Assembly: GCA_963753815.1 (NCBI GenBank)
Contig: CAVWDU010000004.1
Span: forward strand, 806,001 to 870,000
Direction: 5' to 3'
DNA from: CAVWDU01 sp963753815
GTDB taxonomy: Bacteria; Pseudomonadota; Gammaproteobacteria; Pseudomonadales; Halieaceae
Length of the DNA stretch: 64,000 bases
The notes beneath the pieces were generated by a model, which was not told where the DNA came from, did no database searches, and was given only the letters and a program-made list of their open reading frames with translations. Both the position numbers and the translations under genes were made by a program. Shown one piece after another: positions 51,255 to 59,836 of the stretch; position 1 is the stretch's first letter, and each line of letters starts with the position of its first letter.

Positions 51255-52685
51255 TCAACCCTGTCCTGTGTTCACCGCTGCGCGCTCGTAGTGGTCGCTG
51301 ATCACCCGGGCGACACAACTGGTCAGTTTTCGAGCAAAGGGAATATGCAGAAACTCGTTCGGGCCGTGAGCGTTGGAATTGGGTCCCAACACGCCGGTAA
51401 TGACAAACTGGGCCTCGGGGTAGGCATCCCCCAGCATCGCCATGAAAGGGATGGTGCCTCCTTCACCCATGTACATGACACCGCGACCGAAGGACGCCTG
51501 GGACGCCGCTTCCAGAGACGTGTGCAACCACGGTGCGACGGCGGGCGCATTCCAGCCCGAGGCTGATTGATCGGCATCGAATGTCACCTTCGCGCCCTGC
51601 GGCGGATCGGCTTCCAGTATGCGCTGCATCTGCCGGGTTGCCTCTTCACCGTCTACCGTGGGTGGCAGGCGCATGGACAATTTGAGTGCCGTGTGGGGCC
51701 GCAGCACATTGCCCGCTGAGGAGATTTCCGGCATTCCGCCTGCACCGGTAACCGAAAGCGCCGGTCGCCAGGTGCGGTTCAAAAGTCGTTCCACGTTATC
51801 GGTGCCCATGGCCCGGGTATCCCCGACAAACGGGTAGGCCTCGAACACCTCGTCACCCAGCGCCTCGGCCATTTTCCGGGTCTGTTCGAGGCGCTGCGCG
51901 GGAATCTCCGTGCGGAAAAAGTCCGGCAGCACCTGGCCGGTTTTCTCGTCTTCCAGGCGACTGAGCAGTTGCCTGAGTACCCGAAAACTGGAGGGCACCA
52001 CACCCGAGGCGTACCCGGAGTGCACGCCCTCACTGAGCACATCAGCGCGCAGGGTACCCGCCGCCATGCCGCGTAATGATACCGTCAGCCAGAGCTGTTC
52101 ATAGTTTCCCGCACCGGAATCCAGGCAAATCACCAGGGACGGTGTCCCGATACGCTCCTCGAGATGCGCGATGTAATGCGGCAGATCGTAACTGCCGGAT
52201 TCTTCGCACGCCTCGATGATGACCACGCAGCGCGCATGCGGTCGCTGTTCGCGCTGCACGGCCATAATCGCCGTGAGTGAGGCATAGGCGGAATACCCGT
52301 CGTCGGCGCCACCGCGACCGTACAGTTTCTCGCCCCTGATCACGGGCGTCCATGGCCCGAGTTCCTCTTCCCAACCGGTCATTTCAGGTTGCTTATCGAG
52401 ATGGCCGTACAACAAGATGGTGTCGTCACTGTCGCCCGGTATCTCCAGGAAAATAATCGGCGTGCGCCCGGGCAAGCGAACTATTTCAGACTGCATGCCG
52501 GGAATGGGCTGCTTGCGGCACCAGTTGAATATCTGCTGCACGGCGTCTTCCATGTAGCCGTGCTGCTCCCAGTCGGCGTCGAAGTGCGGCGACTTGTTGG
52601 GAATCCTGATGTACTCAACCAGCTCGGGGACGATCTCGTCGTTCCACTTTTCATCGACAAAATGTTGTGTACTCGCCAGGTCCAT
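51255..52685 (-). CDS. M20-family metallopeptidase (dipeptidase-like)
   Basis: The 476-residue zinc-dependent hydrolase of the M20/M25/M40 family probably cleaves dipeptides or similar amides in the cytosol; there is no signal peptide. Metal-site segments are ILLYGHLDKQPEMTGWEEE (about residues 74-92), LYGRGGADDGYSAYAS (about residue 101), EACEESGSYDLPHYI (about residue 137), LVICLDSGAGNYEQLWLT and the final His in NAHGPNEFLHIPFA. The lid domain runs in the middle (TLRADVLSEGVHSGYASGVV). ATG 52685 is preferred to the upstream ATG at 52706. Exact substrate unknown. Confidence 0.87.
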   Translation of the reverse strand: MDLASTQHFVDEKWNDEIVPELVEYIRIPNKSPHFDADWEQHGYMEDAVQQIFNWCRKQPIPGMQSEIVRLPGRTPIIFLEIPGDSDDTILLYGHLDKQPEMTGWEEELGPWTPVIRGEKLYGRGGADDGYSAYASLTAIMAVQREQRPHARCVVIIEACEESGSYDLPHYIAHLEERIGTPSLVICLDSGAGNYEQLWLTVSLRGMAAGTLRADVLSEGVHSGYASGVVPSSFRVLRQLLSRLEDEKTGQVLPDFFRTEIPAQRLEQTRKMAEALGDEVFEAYPFVGDTRAMGTDNVERLLNRTWRPALSVTGAGGMPEISSAGNVLRPHTALKLSMRLPPTVDGEEATRQMQRILEADPPQGAKVTFDADQSASGWNAPAVAPWLHTSLEAASQASFGRGVMYMGEGGTIPFMAMLGDAYPEAQFVITGVLGPNSNAHGPNEFLHIPFARKLTSCVARVISDHYERAAVNTGQG

Positions 52686-52885
52686 CGCCCTACCCCCAAT
52701 TCCCAACCCTAAATCCCATAGCCCGCGTCACCGGATGACGCACTCACTATGGTCGAAAAAACACAAAGCCCCCGGTGGGCACATCGATAATAGCACCCCG
52801 CACTCAGGCATGCGCGCCCGCGCGAATACCGATGCGTTCGAGGCGATATTGCCCGTCAGGGAATCTGTCGCGCCGATATACGGTT

Positions 52886-53362
52886 TCAGCCATCCAGCGT
52901 CGTGGCGAGGTAGTCGATCTCCTCGTCGCAGCCGTCCTCGACCTGGCTCAACAGCACTTTCTCCAGCGTCTTTCCGATCAACGGCATGGACACCTTGGGT
53001 TTGTGCGTGATCCTGTAAACGCAGCCGGTCTCGGTCGGCAGCAGTTGAAAATCCGCCGCGACCGAGGCGGGTACACCGCTGAATTCGATCAGGTAGTCAC
53101 CCGACCAGCCATCGCCGTCGGGTTGCCAGGTTTCACGCATGGAAAATGCCTGCACCGCACCGATGACTTTAGCCGCCACTTTGGGAACGTCCCTTCGTGC
53201 CGCGCGCTGGTAAAGGATGTCGATCTTCTTGCCTTTTTTCTTCAGCTGGATATCTGGCGGATCCTCGCCCACCGCCTCCAGTCGCTCGCTGAGGAAATCC
53301 CAGTCGGTGAGCAACTGGTAAACCGATTCCGCCGGGTGATCAAACGTGTACTCGATAGCCAT
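52886..53362 (-). CDS. DUF2505 protein (SRPBCC-like fold)
   Basis: This 158-residue protein matches DUF2505: it starts MAIEYTFDHPAESVYQLLTD, continues with DFLSERLEAVGEDPPDIQLK and ends with TLEKVLLSQVEDGCDEEIDY, the typical closing helix. The fold is predicted to be a START/SRPBCC helix-grip that binds a hydrophobic ligand. Function unknown. The gene is monocistronic; a broken PNPOx-like gene lies divergently upstream. Confidence 0.86.
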   Translation of the reverse strand: MAIEYTFDHPAESVYQLLTDWDFLSERLEAVGEDPPDIQLKKKGKKIDILYQRAARRDVPKVAAKVIGAVQAFSMRETWQPDGDGWSGDYLIEFSGVPASVAADFQLLPTETGCVYRITHKPKVSMPLIGKTLEKVLLSQVEDGCDEEIDYLATTLDG

Positions 53363-53529
53363 GGTCTGCTCCAGTGTCAGTTGGGTAGGCGGTTGCGGCG
53401 GGCTCTCGTCATCGAGCCGCCGTGACTGAAGCAGTTAAGCCGTTGCCGATAAAAAAATCCAGTGGCATGCTGACAGGAGCCCCGATAGAACCCGGGGCAG
53501 CAGTCAACACGATTCTCATGGAGCGAGCT

Positions 53530-53951
53530 ATGCCACGTATGGCCCAAACGGAGCGTGAGTCCTTCCTGAGCGGCGTCCACGTCGCGGTGCTGGCCGTCGC
53601 GCGGGAAAACCGCGGCCCACTGGTCACACCCGTCTGGTACTGGTACGAACCCGGCGGAAACCTGTGGTTTGAAACCGAACCGACTTCCCGCAAGGGGCGT
53701 CTGTTGAAACTCGGCACCAGGGTGAGCCTGTGTGTCCAGGACGAGTCCCCCCCTATCGGTACGTCACGGTCGAGGGCCCGGTTATCGATATCGCGGACGA
53801 TGACCGGGAACAGCACGAACTCCCCATGGCCGTCCGCTACCTCGGGAAAGAGCGCGGCCAGGCCTATATCGACAGCCTTCCCGACGCTGACTGGAAGCGC
53901 TACGTCGTGCATCCCGAACACTGGACAAGCATGGACGGGGCATCCGGCTGA
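53530..53951 (+). pseudogene. PNPOx-like flavin protein, frameshifted in a C7 run
   Basis: ATG 53530 opens a pyridoxamine-phosphate-oxidase-like split barrel (ERESFLSGVHVAVLAVAREN, RGPLVTPVWYWYEPGGNLWF). The frame is lost at a run of seven C (53747-53753). In the next frame the protein continues (YRYVTVEGPVIDIADDDREQ, YLGKERGQAYIDSLPDADWK) to 53951. One extra C would restore a protein of about 140 residues. It may be a real frameshift or a homopolymer read error. Confidence 0.75.
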
Positions 53952-53978
53952 CACCCGGGGCCAGCCGTCACAGTGATA

Positions 53979-54399
53979 TCAGCCCAGCGGCGTGTACCAG
54001 ATCGGCGAACTGAAGGCCCGCTCCTGGTGAACCAGTGGGACATATCGTCGGGTTCGGCGCTGAAGCGGACCTTGTCATACAGCGTCCATCGCGGTGTCGG
54101 GATTTCCAGCACGCGGACATAGTAGAAGGCAGGTTGCGCCGGATTGAAGGTCGGGTCGCTCCACACCGAGACCAACTCGGAGGCGCCGATCGTATTGCTG
54201 CAAGTAGCCTTGTCCAGATCGACTGTATTGCCGACGACCGGCAGTTTGCCGGCAGCGTCGGGCTTGCGGGTACCGGCCCAGGCGACGTCAAAAATCTTCT
54301 CGCGGGTCTCACCTTCTTCATCAACCCACCCCTTGATTATGGGTGGGAATGATCCAATCGGCGCACCATTACGCGCTGTGCAAAGTAATGACGATTATT
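53979..54399 (-). pseudogene. DUF3604 protein, C-terminal fragment with frameshift
   Basis: Reading the minus strand gives ARNGAPIGSFPPIIKGWVDE, then EKIFDVAWAGTRKPDAAGKL, AFYYVRVLEIPTPRWTLYDK and, after a frame change near 54028, QERAFSSPIWYTPLG. That is the normal end of DUF3604 proteins. Only about 120 of some 600 residues remain and no start codon fits. It is a decayed gene. Confidence 0.72.
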
Positions 54400-54704
54400 G
54401 TCTTTAACGGTATATCGAATCGGTCCGGCCAACACGAAAATGAGCGGTTGATGACCGTCCTGCCGATGCGTCGTGGCCGCAATGCCTGAGAGATATTTGG
54501 CCCTCGACTCGCTCGGTAATGCTTCACAGTGAGATGTTGAAATAGGCTGGCACTTGTCTATGATTATGGCCCGCAACCAAAATTGTTGGTCGATGTTTTC
54601 AGAGCGATCTTGTACCTGTCACTCGACAAAGTACGTTTGGCCGTGACATCCCAGGCGTTCGGGCTGCTCTGATCCTGCTTAGGAAGCGGCCTGGTTTGGC
54701 ACGC
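54400..54704. other. Intergenic stretch, no gene recognised
   Basis: About 300 bases between the DUF3604 remnant and the HTH gene. A minus-strand frame of 79 codons (54337-54576) overlaps the remnant and shows no family resemblance. No repeat or terminator was noted. Confidence 0.4.
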
Positions 54705-55151
54705 TCATTTCTCAAGGGCAAGTGACAGTAACTCTTTGACGTGAACCTTTAATCCATCAAGATCACTCTCTTGTAGTTGGTCTCTGAGTAGGCTGGCGTT
54801 GTATATGATGTAAGCCAATTTTCTGGGAGGTATACCCATGTCACCGTCCTTCTCTGCCATGATCTGGAATACAAGCTCCAGGAAATCAATGTCGTTGTAG
54901 TTGATTCGCGCCCCAGGATCTCCTGCCTGGTCGAGCCAGCCGATACGTTTCCCCGAAACAGCCTCTATTCTGCGAGCCATGCGGTCACCAATTCGGTCCC
55001 TGGGGGTCTTACCGATGATGGAGGATATCTGGCTCGGGTCGCGCTTCAGTGCGATAGCCAGCGCTTTCTGACCACCCATTTCTCGGGCAATCAGCCTGGC
55101 ATTTCTGAGCCTTATGCTAAATACTTCACCCTCTTCGGGATGGGATTCCAT
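54705..55151 (-). CDS. Putative Cro/C1-type HTH regulator
   Basis: The 148-residue protein has an N-terminal helix-turn-helix (RLRNARLIAREMGGQKALAI, ALKRDPSQISSIIGKTPRDR, about residues 14-53) of the phage-repressor kind, followed by IGDRMARRIEAVSGKRIGWL, as in small Cro-like or YdaS-like proteins. The C-terminal part is helical and Leu/Asp-rich. ATG 55151 lies six bases after GGGAG, better than the ATG at 55157. Together with the truncated frame upstream it looks like a prophage or island regulator. Target unknown. Confidence 0.68.
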   Translation of the reverse strand: MESHPEEGEVFSIRLRNARLIAREMGGQKALAIALKRDPSQISSIIGKTPRDRIGDRMARRIEAVSGKRIGWLDQAGDPGARINYNDIDFLELVFQIMAEKDGDMGIPPRKLAYIIYNASLLRDQLQESDLDGLKVHVKELLSLALEK

Positions 55152-55172
55152 GGTCATCTCCCGTCAGCTCTG

Positions 55173-55384
55173 TCATGCCATATAGTCTGGGTGGAACTCT
55201 GATACTAGCTGCATGCCGAGTTCGGTCAGATGCATTGGGACAGTCTTGTCAGGGACCATGACTAGCCCTTCTTGCTCCATCCTCATTAATACTTTATCGA
55301 TTCGGCCTTCCAGTTTTTCATGGATCCGTTCTGCAAACTCCAATGGGGACACAGGTCTTAAGCTCAACCAGGAGAGTAAAAAAG
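55173..55384 (-). pseudogene. Winged-helix-like protein, N-terminally truncated
   Basis: About 70 codons (LSWLSLRPVSPLEFAERIHE, KLEGRIDKVLMRMEQEGLVM, VPMHLTELGMQLVSEFHPDY) end 21 bases before the HTH gene. They look like the C-terminal part of a small winged-helix or PadR-like protein. Sequence character changes abruptly at about 55380, where a plus-strand fragment of another gene begins, so the 5' end has been lost at a junction. Confidence 0.5.
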
Positions 55385-56744
55385 TGTCGTGGCCGGGCCG
55401 GGAGCCAGCATCGACCTGATCGCCTCGACCGTGGTGGCCGGCTTTCACGGCTCTGCCCCGGATTACAACGGCCGCCCGCTGCTGGCGGTGGGAGGAACCA
55501 TTAACCTCTCTGAAACGGCTGTGTACGGTGGCGCGTTTGATTTGCCAGAGGGCGATCTACCTGGCCTTGCCTACTACGCCACGCAGGGTGGGGCCTTCAC
55601 CGCCGATGGCGATTCGTGGGTCTCGCCCGTGGACGACCAAAGCGCGCAGGACGTGCGGGACCTGTTCCAGAACAAGGACCTGCTGACGGAAGATCCAGGC
55701 CTGAGTCGCGACTTCCTACCCTATCCCCAGAGCATCACCCCCCTGCTGGGCGACGCTGCAATGCCGGGTGTCTTGATTGACGTGATTGACGGCGGATTGT
55801 CCTTTGGCGGCACCGAGATTACTCTCGACGTGCTGGGCAACGACCGGGTGGACGGCAACGGGAAACGGGATATCGGGGCCGTGCAGCTCAACCTGGCGCC
55901 GCATCTGGCGGTGGCATTGACCGGCGACATGGTTGTCGGCCTGAACTGGACCAGGCCGCTGGACTCGATCCCGCCGCTGACCGGCTATGAGATCTGCTAT
56001 GGCACCGGTGCCGATCCGGACCTGTCGGGCGCGGATGAGTGCCCGGGCACGATGATAGATATCCCTGGAGCGGACACCCTGACGGCCACGGTCGATAATC
56101 TCGCGAATGGGACGCCTTACTGGTTCTACGTGCGCGGCGTGAACAGCCCCTGGTCCAATGGTGTCACCGCAACGCCGCTCGGCCCCATCGACACACCGGA
56201 CGTGACTGCGACCCCGCGCGACAGGGAAGTGAAAGTGTCCTGGACTGAACCTGCGGCTGGCGGTCACCCGGGCCCACTGCTCTACTCTGTGGTGTACAGG
56301 CCCGTGGGGACCGATGCCTGGGTCGCCGGCCCGTCGTTCCTTTCCGCTCTAACCACGACCATCCCGGAGCTGAAAAATGGCACCGAGTATAGATTCGGGG
56401 TCTACGCGACCGCCACCGATGGCGCGAAAAGTGAGCTGGGCTCTGCCACGGCGACGCCCCACGGCGACATCGGCACGGTGAACAGGAGCCCCGACCAGAC
56501 CCTGGCAGCCAACAACAAGGCGAACAAGCCGAAGTACTGGGAAAACCTGGGCTATGGAAAGTGCATGAAGCAAGAGGTCGAAGATGGTTTCGGCTCGGTG
56601 TGGGACCTCGGCGCTGACGCCACGGCGCTGATACTGAAGTCGGGTCGTGTCAATGATGTGTGGATCGATCCCATGGCCGGACTGTACGGCACGGCCTCGG
56701 CGAAGGACATCAGCCACGCCATCGTTTGCGTGGACCAACCCTAG
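55380..56744 (+). CDS. Fibronectin type III repeat protein, N-terminally truncated
   Basis: The frame starts directly after TAA 55377 within protein sequence, without a signal peptide. A beta-helix-like part (ASTVVAGFHGSAPDYNGRPL, GGTINLSETAVYGGAFDLPE) occupies the first 165 residues. Two FN3 domains follow (about 170-265, with TGYEICYGTGADPDLSGADE; about 268-360, with EYRFGVYATATDGAKSELGS). A C-terminal domain holds YWENLGYGKCMKQEVEDGFG and ends VCVDQP. It looks like the tail of a large extracellular or choice-of-anchor protein. GTG 55389 could start a shorter product, but export would fail, so it is probably a gene remnant. Confidence 0.7.
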   Translation, partial: KSVVAGPGASIDLIASTVVAGFHGSAPDYNGRPLLAVGGTINLSETAVYGGAFDLPEGDLPGLAYYATQGGAFTADGDSWVSPVDDQSAQDVRDLFQNKDLLTEDPGLSRDFLPYPQSITPLLGDAAMPGVLIDVIDGGLSFGGTEITLDVLGNDRVDGNGKRDIGAVQLNLAPHLAVALTGDMVVGLNWTRPLDSIPPLTGYEICYGTGADPDLSGADECPGTMIDIPGADTLTATVDNLANGTPYWFYVRGVNSPWSNGVTATPLGPIDTPDVTATPRDREVKVSWTEPAAGGHPGPLLYSVVYRPVGTDAWVAGPSFLSALTTTIPELKNGTEYRFGVYATATDGAKSELGSATATPHGDIGTVNRSPDQTLAANNKANKPKYWENLGYGKCMKQEVEDGFGSVWDLGADATALILKSGRVNDVWIDPMAGLYGTASAKDISHAIVCVDQP

Positions 56745-56753
56745 CGCCCTATG

Positions 56754-56786
56754 TGGGGTGGCGTCGCCTCGACTGCGACGCCACCC
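56754..56786 (+). terminator. Strong hairpin after the FN3 gene
   Basis: GGGGTGGCGTCGC and GCGACGCCACCCC form a 13-bp perfect stem with a loop of six or seven bases, ten bases after the stop codon. The T tract after it is poor (AGCTTCTCCTC), so it may be a stabilising or weak terminator hairpin. Confidence 0.65.
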
Positions 56787-57232
56787 CAGCTTCTCCTCAT
56801 ATCACACCGGCTGGTCACTTCCGCTCGCCCATCAGTGCCTCGATTGGCATCACGCCCCCGAATACTTCTCAAAGACGGCCGTGTCGGCTCCTTTTTTCCC
56901 TGCCCGCTTGTTTCCCGGCCAGTCGCCGCCATGGCCGTGCCGCTGGCGCCACAGCCCGAACGCGCGACCGAGGCTGGCTTACCTGAGGCTTCCTCCGGGA
57001 ACTGACGGCTCGCCATCGCATTCCCACCTCCCATGCGGCGCGCCATAGATTTCGGAGAAGCAAAACATTTCGCTCGCGATTCTTCTAAACTTGAGCGACG
57101 AGTTAAGCAAGAACGACAGGGGCCTGCAATGTCGACGTTATCCAGCTCCAACCTGGCAGTTTCTTTAAACTTCGTACTGGCACTCACAGCAGTAGCAAAA
57201 GCGAGCACTCAGTCGCAGAATCCACCTGGCGG
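56787..57232. other. Intergenic stretch, no gene recognised
   Basis: About 450 bases between the hairpin and the glutamate-ligase-like gene. Short frames exist on both strands but none has a credible start, ribosome-binding site or family resemblance. Confidence 0.4.
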
Positions 57233-58189
57233 TTACACGGGCTTGCGGCCGAACCGCTCCTGCGCAAGTGAAATTCGCGTGGCGTGATCGTCGGTGCTGT
57301 CAGCGATTTCCGCCGCAACCCTGAGGCGATGCAGCAATCCCTCCTGGTTGGCGACCTGGATCGCGAGACCGGGGCGGGCATTGAGCTCCAGCATCATCGG
57401 GCCACGCACACGGTCGAGTACGATGTCGGCGCCGAGATAACCCAGACCGGTCATTTCGGCACAACGTGAGGCAAGATCCAGGATCGTGTCCCATTCCGGG
57501 ATCGCGAGCTGGTCAAATTTCGCGCCGGTATCGGGATGCGTGGTTACCAACTCCCCGTTCTGCACGGCACGCACGGCCCGGCCGCTCGCCATGTCTATGC
57601 CGACGCCGACCGCGCCCTGATGCAGGTTGGCCTTGCCGTCAGAGTCATGGGTGGCGCACCGGACCATCGCCATCACCGGCACGCCGCGAAACACGACCAC
57701 CCGGATGTCGGGCACCCCCTCGTGGCTGTAGACCCGCAGGTAGTCGTCAAAGTCGATCAGTGCCTCGATCATGCCCTGGTCGTTGCGGCCGCCTAGGCTG
57801 TACAGTCCCGCCAGGATATTGGACGCGTGCCGCCGAACCTCGGAGGCGTCGATGGTAACACCGGAGGGCTTCACGTACAGCGGGCCCTTACGATCGACAA
57901 TGACCAGGATTCCCCGTCCGCCGCTGCCCTGTGCCGGCTTGATGACGAAGCGCTCGTGGGCGTCCAGGGCGGCCACCATACGACTGACCTCGAACTGGTG
58001 ATCGATGGTGCCGTACAGCTCGGGAACGGCAATTTCATGGTCCAGAGCGGCGCGCTTGGTCTTCAGCTTGTCGTCCACCAGCGGATAGAGGCTGCGCTTG
58101 TTACTGCTGCCAATGAAGCCCACATTGCGGTTGTTCATGCCCAGAATACCGAGTTCCCGCAGCCGGGATGGCCGGACGAAACGGATCAT
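57233..58189 (-). CDS. Alpha-L-glutamate ligase-like ATP-grasp protein
   Basis: This 318-residue ATP-grasp protein is of the alpha-L-glutamate ligase-like family (TIGR02291), related to RimK. It begins LRELGILGMNNRNVGFIGSS and has the ATP-binding strand HERFVIKPAQGSGGRGILVI (about residues 78-97), DIRVVVFRGVPVMAMVR (about residues 161-177) and metal ligands in LGADIVLDRVRGPMMLELNA. ATG 58189 overlaps the stop of the transglutaminase/7TM gene (ATGA), so it is the last gene of a three-gene operon with a retropepsin. Glutamate addition to a protein or peptide is likely; the target is unknown. Confidence 0.88.
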   Translation of the reverse strand: MIRFVRPSRLRELGILGMNNRNVGFIGSSNKRSLYPLVDDKLKTKRAALDHEIAVPELYGTIDHQFEVSRMVAALDAHERFVIKPAQGSGGRGILVIVDRKGPLYVKPSGVTIDASEVRRHASNILAGLYSLGGRNDQGMIEALIDFDDYLRVYSHEGVPDIRVVVFRGVPVMAMVRCATHDSDGKANLHQGAVGVGIDMASGRAVRAVQNGELVTTHPDTGAKFDQLAIPEWDTILDLASRCAEMTGLGYLGADIVLDRVRGPMMLELNARPGLAIQVANQEGLLHRLRVAAEIADSTDDHATRISLAQERFGRKPV

Positions 58190-59706
58190 GATAACTGCCG
58201 CATGTCGCGGAACCGGTACAATTCGGATAAGCGGTAGCCGGTGTATTTGCCAAGCAGCAGGATGACGCCAAGCAGACTCAGGGTTAACTCCGGAAAGTTG
58301 AACGTCAGGTGCTCGACAAGCGGAATAGACATGACGAGATAGGCCAGAGTTGCCACCACCAGGCTGCCGCCGCCCTGGATAACGACCTGCCGGGGGCCCT
58401 CCTCCTCCCAGAGTATCGACATCCGTTCGATGGTCCAGGCCAGGATGATGGTCGGAAAGAAAGTCACCGTCAGCACCTGATCCAGCCCCAGCTTGTAACT
58501 GATGATCGCTGTTGCCGCCATCAACAATATGACGACGATGACCACCGCCGACACCCGCGACACCAGCAGCAAGTTCATGTGGCTGAGCCAGAAGCGGATC
58601 CACAGGCCAACCGCAACCAGACTGATGAAGATCGCCAGACCCCACAACAGGCTGGTCTGGATGAAGGCCAGCGCAATCAGTATGGGCATGAAAGTACCCG
58701 ACGTCTTGATTCCCACCAGCAACCGCATGATGACGACGACCAGCGCGGCCACCGGTATGAGCAACAGGCCCTTGAACACACCCTGCTCCTCTACGGGAAG
58801 TGCGTAAATCGAGAAATCGAGCAGGGCGAAGCGCTCGGAGCGCTCTTCCATCGCCACGACTGCACGGGCTGGAAGACTGTTGCTGACCAGGGCAAACTCC
58901 AGCCGTGAGTTTTCGCCTCCCGCCAGGCGAAGAATGGGATCGGGACCGCGGCGCCAGACAAAAAACGTATCGGAGATACCCAGGTCGCCGGTCTCGGGAT
59001 CGATCACCTGCCAGTCGCTACCGTCGTGGAATTCAAGCAGGGCACTCATCGTCTGGCGTCGCCGCCCGTCTTCCAGGCGGATGCCGCGCAGAACCTGCGA
59101 CGGTATTTCCGCCTCGGCCAGTATCGCGCGCATGACTCGCAGCGAATCTTCGGCATTGGTTCCCAGCAGGAACTTCACGTCGGCGTCGGCGGAAACCTGG
59201 TTGAACCGACCCAGCATCTGACGCATGAACCCGGTGTCGTTGGTACTTTTCTGGCGTAGATCAGCGATCAGGCGTTTCACCGCGACGCGCTGGTCCGGCT
59301 CGAGATCCGCACGCTTTGGTGGTTCGAGCGGGGGGTCCGAGAGTGGCGCCGACCGCGGCCTGAATGTCTGCAGTTTGTAGTACAGCGTTGTCGGCCGGTC
59401 GAGGGATTGTTGCGACCAGGTGGCGACCCGCCTGCTCTTGTTTTCTGCGATATCGAAACCGAAGCCGGACGACACAAAGTGCTCATCGATGACCACCCAG
59501 CCTGCCTCGCCGGGGGGCAGCGCCAGGGCGACGTTGACCGGACCTCCAGTGGGCTCGAAGTGGATTTTGGATTCGATCGTCCAAACTTCCCGATAAGAAT
59601 CCGGAAACAGCGGAAAGCCGAGTTGAATCGACTTGTAGAGCGTCAGGCCGACACCAACGGCGATCAGTACGCCGGCGGTGATGCCAATCTGCAAACGGGA
59701 ATTCAC
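58186..59706 (-). CDS. Inactive transglutaminase fused to 7TM domain
   Basis: The 506-residue inner-membrane protein begins with one anchor helix (IGITAGVLIAVGVGLTLY). A periplasmic domain of about 270 residues follows, resembling transglutaminases but without catalytic Cys (QMLGRFNQVSADADVKFLLG, AILAEAEIPSQVLRGIRLED, SDWQVIDPETGDLGISDTFF). Seven or so helices come after residue 310. This architecture is known only as partner of a RimK-like ligase and a retropepsin-like protease, both adjacent here. It may present or sense a peptide at the membrane; the mechanism is unknown. Confidence 0.87.
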   Translation of the reverse strand: MNSRLQIGITAGVLIAVGVGLTLYKSIQLGFPLFPDSYREVWTIESKIHFEPTGGPVNVALALPPGEAGWVVIDEHFVSSGFGFDIAENKSRRVATWSQQSLDRPTTLYYKLQTFRPRSAPLSDPPLEPPKRADLEPDQRVAVKRLIADLRQKSTNDTGFMRQMLGRFNQVSADADVKFLLGTNAEDSLRVMRAILAEAEIPSQVLRGIRLEDGRRRQTMSALLEFHDGSDWQVIDPETGDLGISDTFFVWRRGPDPILRLAGGENSRLEFALVSNSLPARAVVAMEERSERFALLDFSIYALPVEEQGVFKGLLLIPVAALVVVIMRLLVGIKTSGTFMPILIALAFIQTSLLWGLAIFISLVAVGLWIRFWLSHMNLLLVSRVSAVVIVVILLMAATAIISYKLGLDQVLTVTFFPTIILAWTIERMSILWEEEGPRQVVIQGGGSLVVATLAYLVMSIPLVEHLTFNFPELTLSLLGVILLLGKYTGYRLSELYRFRDMRQLS

Positions 59707-59836
59707 GAATTGAACCCTCTCTGAAAGCCCCTGGGGCCAGGGGCGGGGTAGCGACCGGTTGCGTCATATCCGGTCTGTGCCGTAGCGCGACAGCCTGGTT
59801 GGCGCAGCCCCCTGACCGCGAAACGGGCGAACGCGA

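Noticed and set aside
54337..54576. 79-codon minus-strand frame
   Set aside because: It overlaps the DUF3604 remnant, has no recognisable family and a poor start context.
56741..57208. 155-codon minus-strand frame
   Set aside because: It includes the hairpin arms, has no family resemblance and a Ser/Arg-rich composition typical of chance frames in GC-rich DNA.
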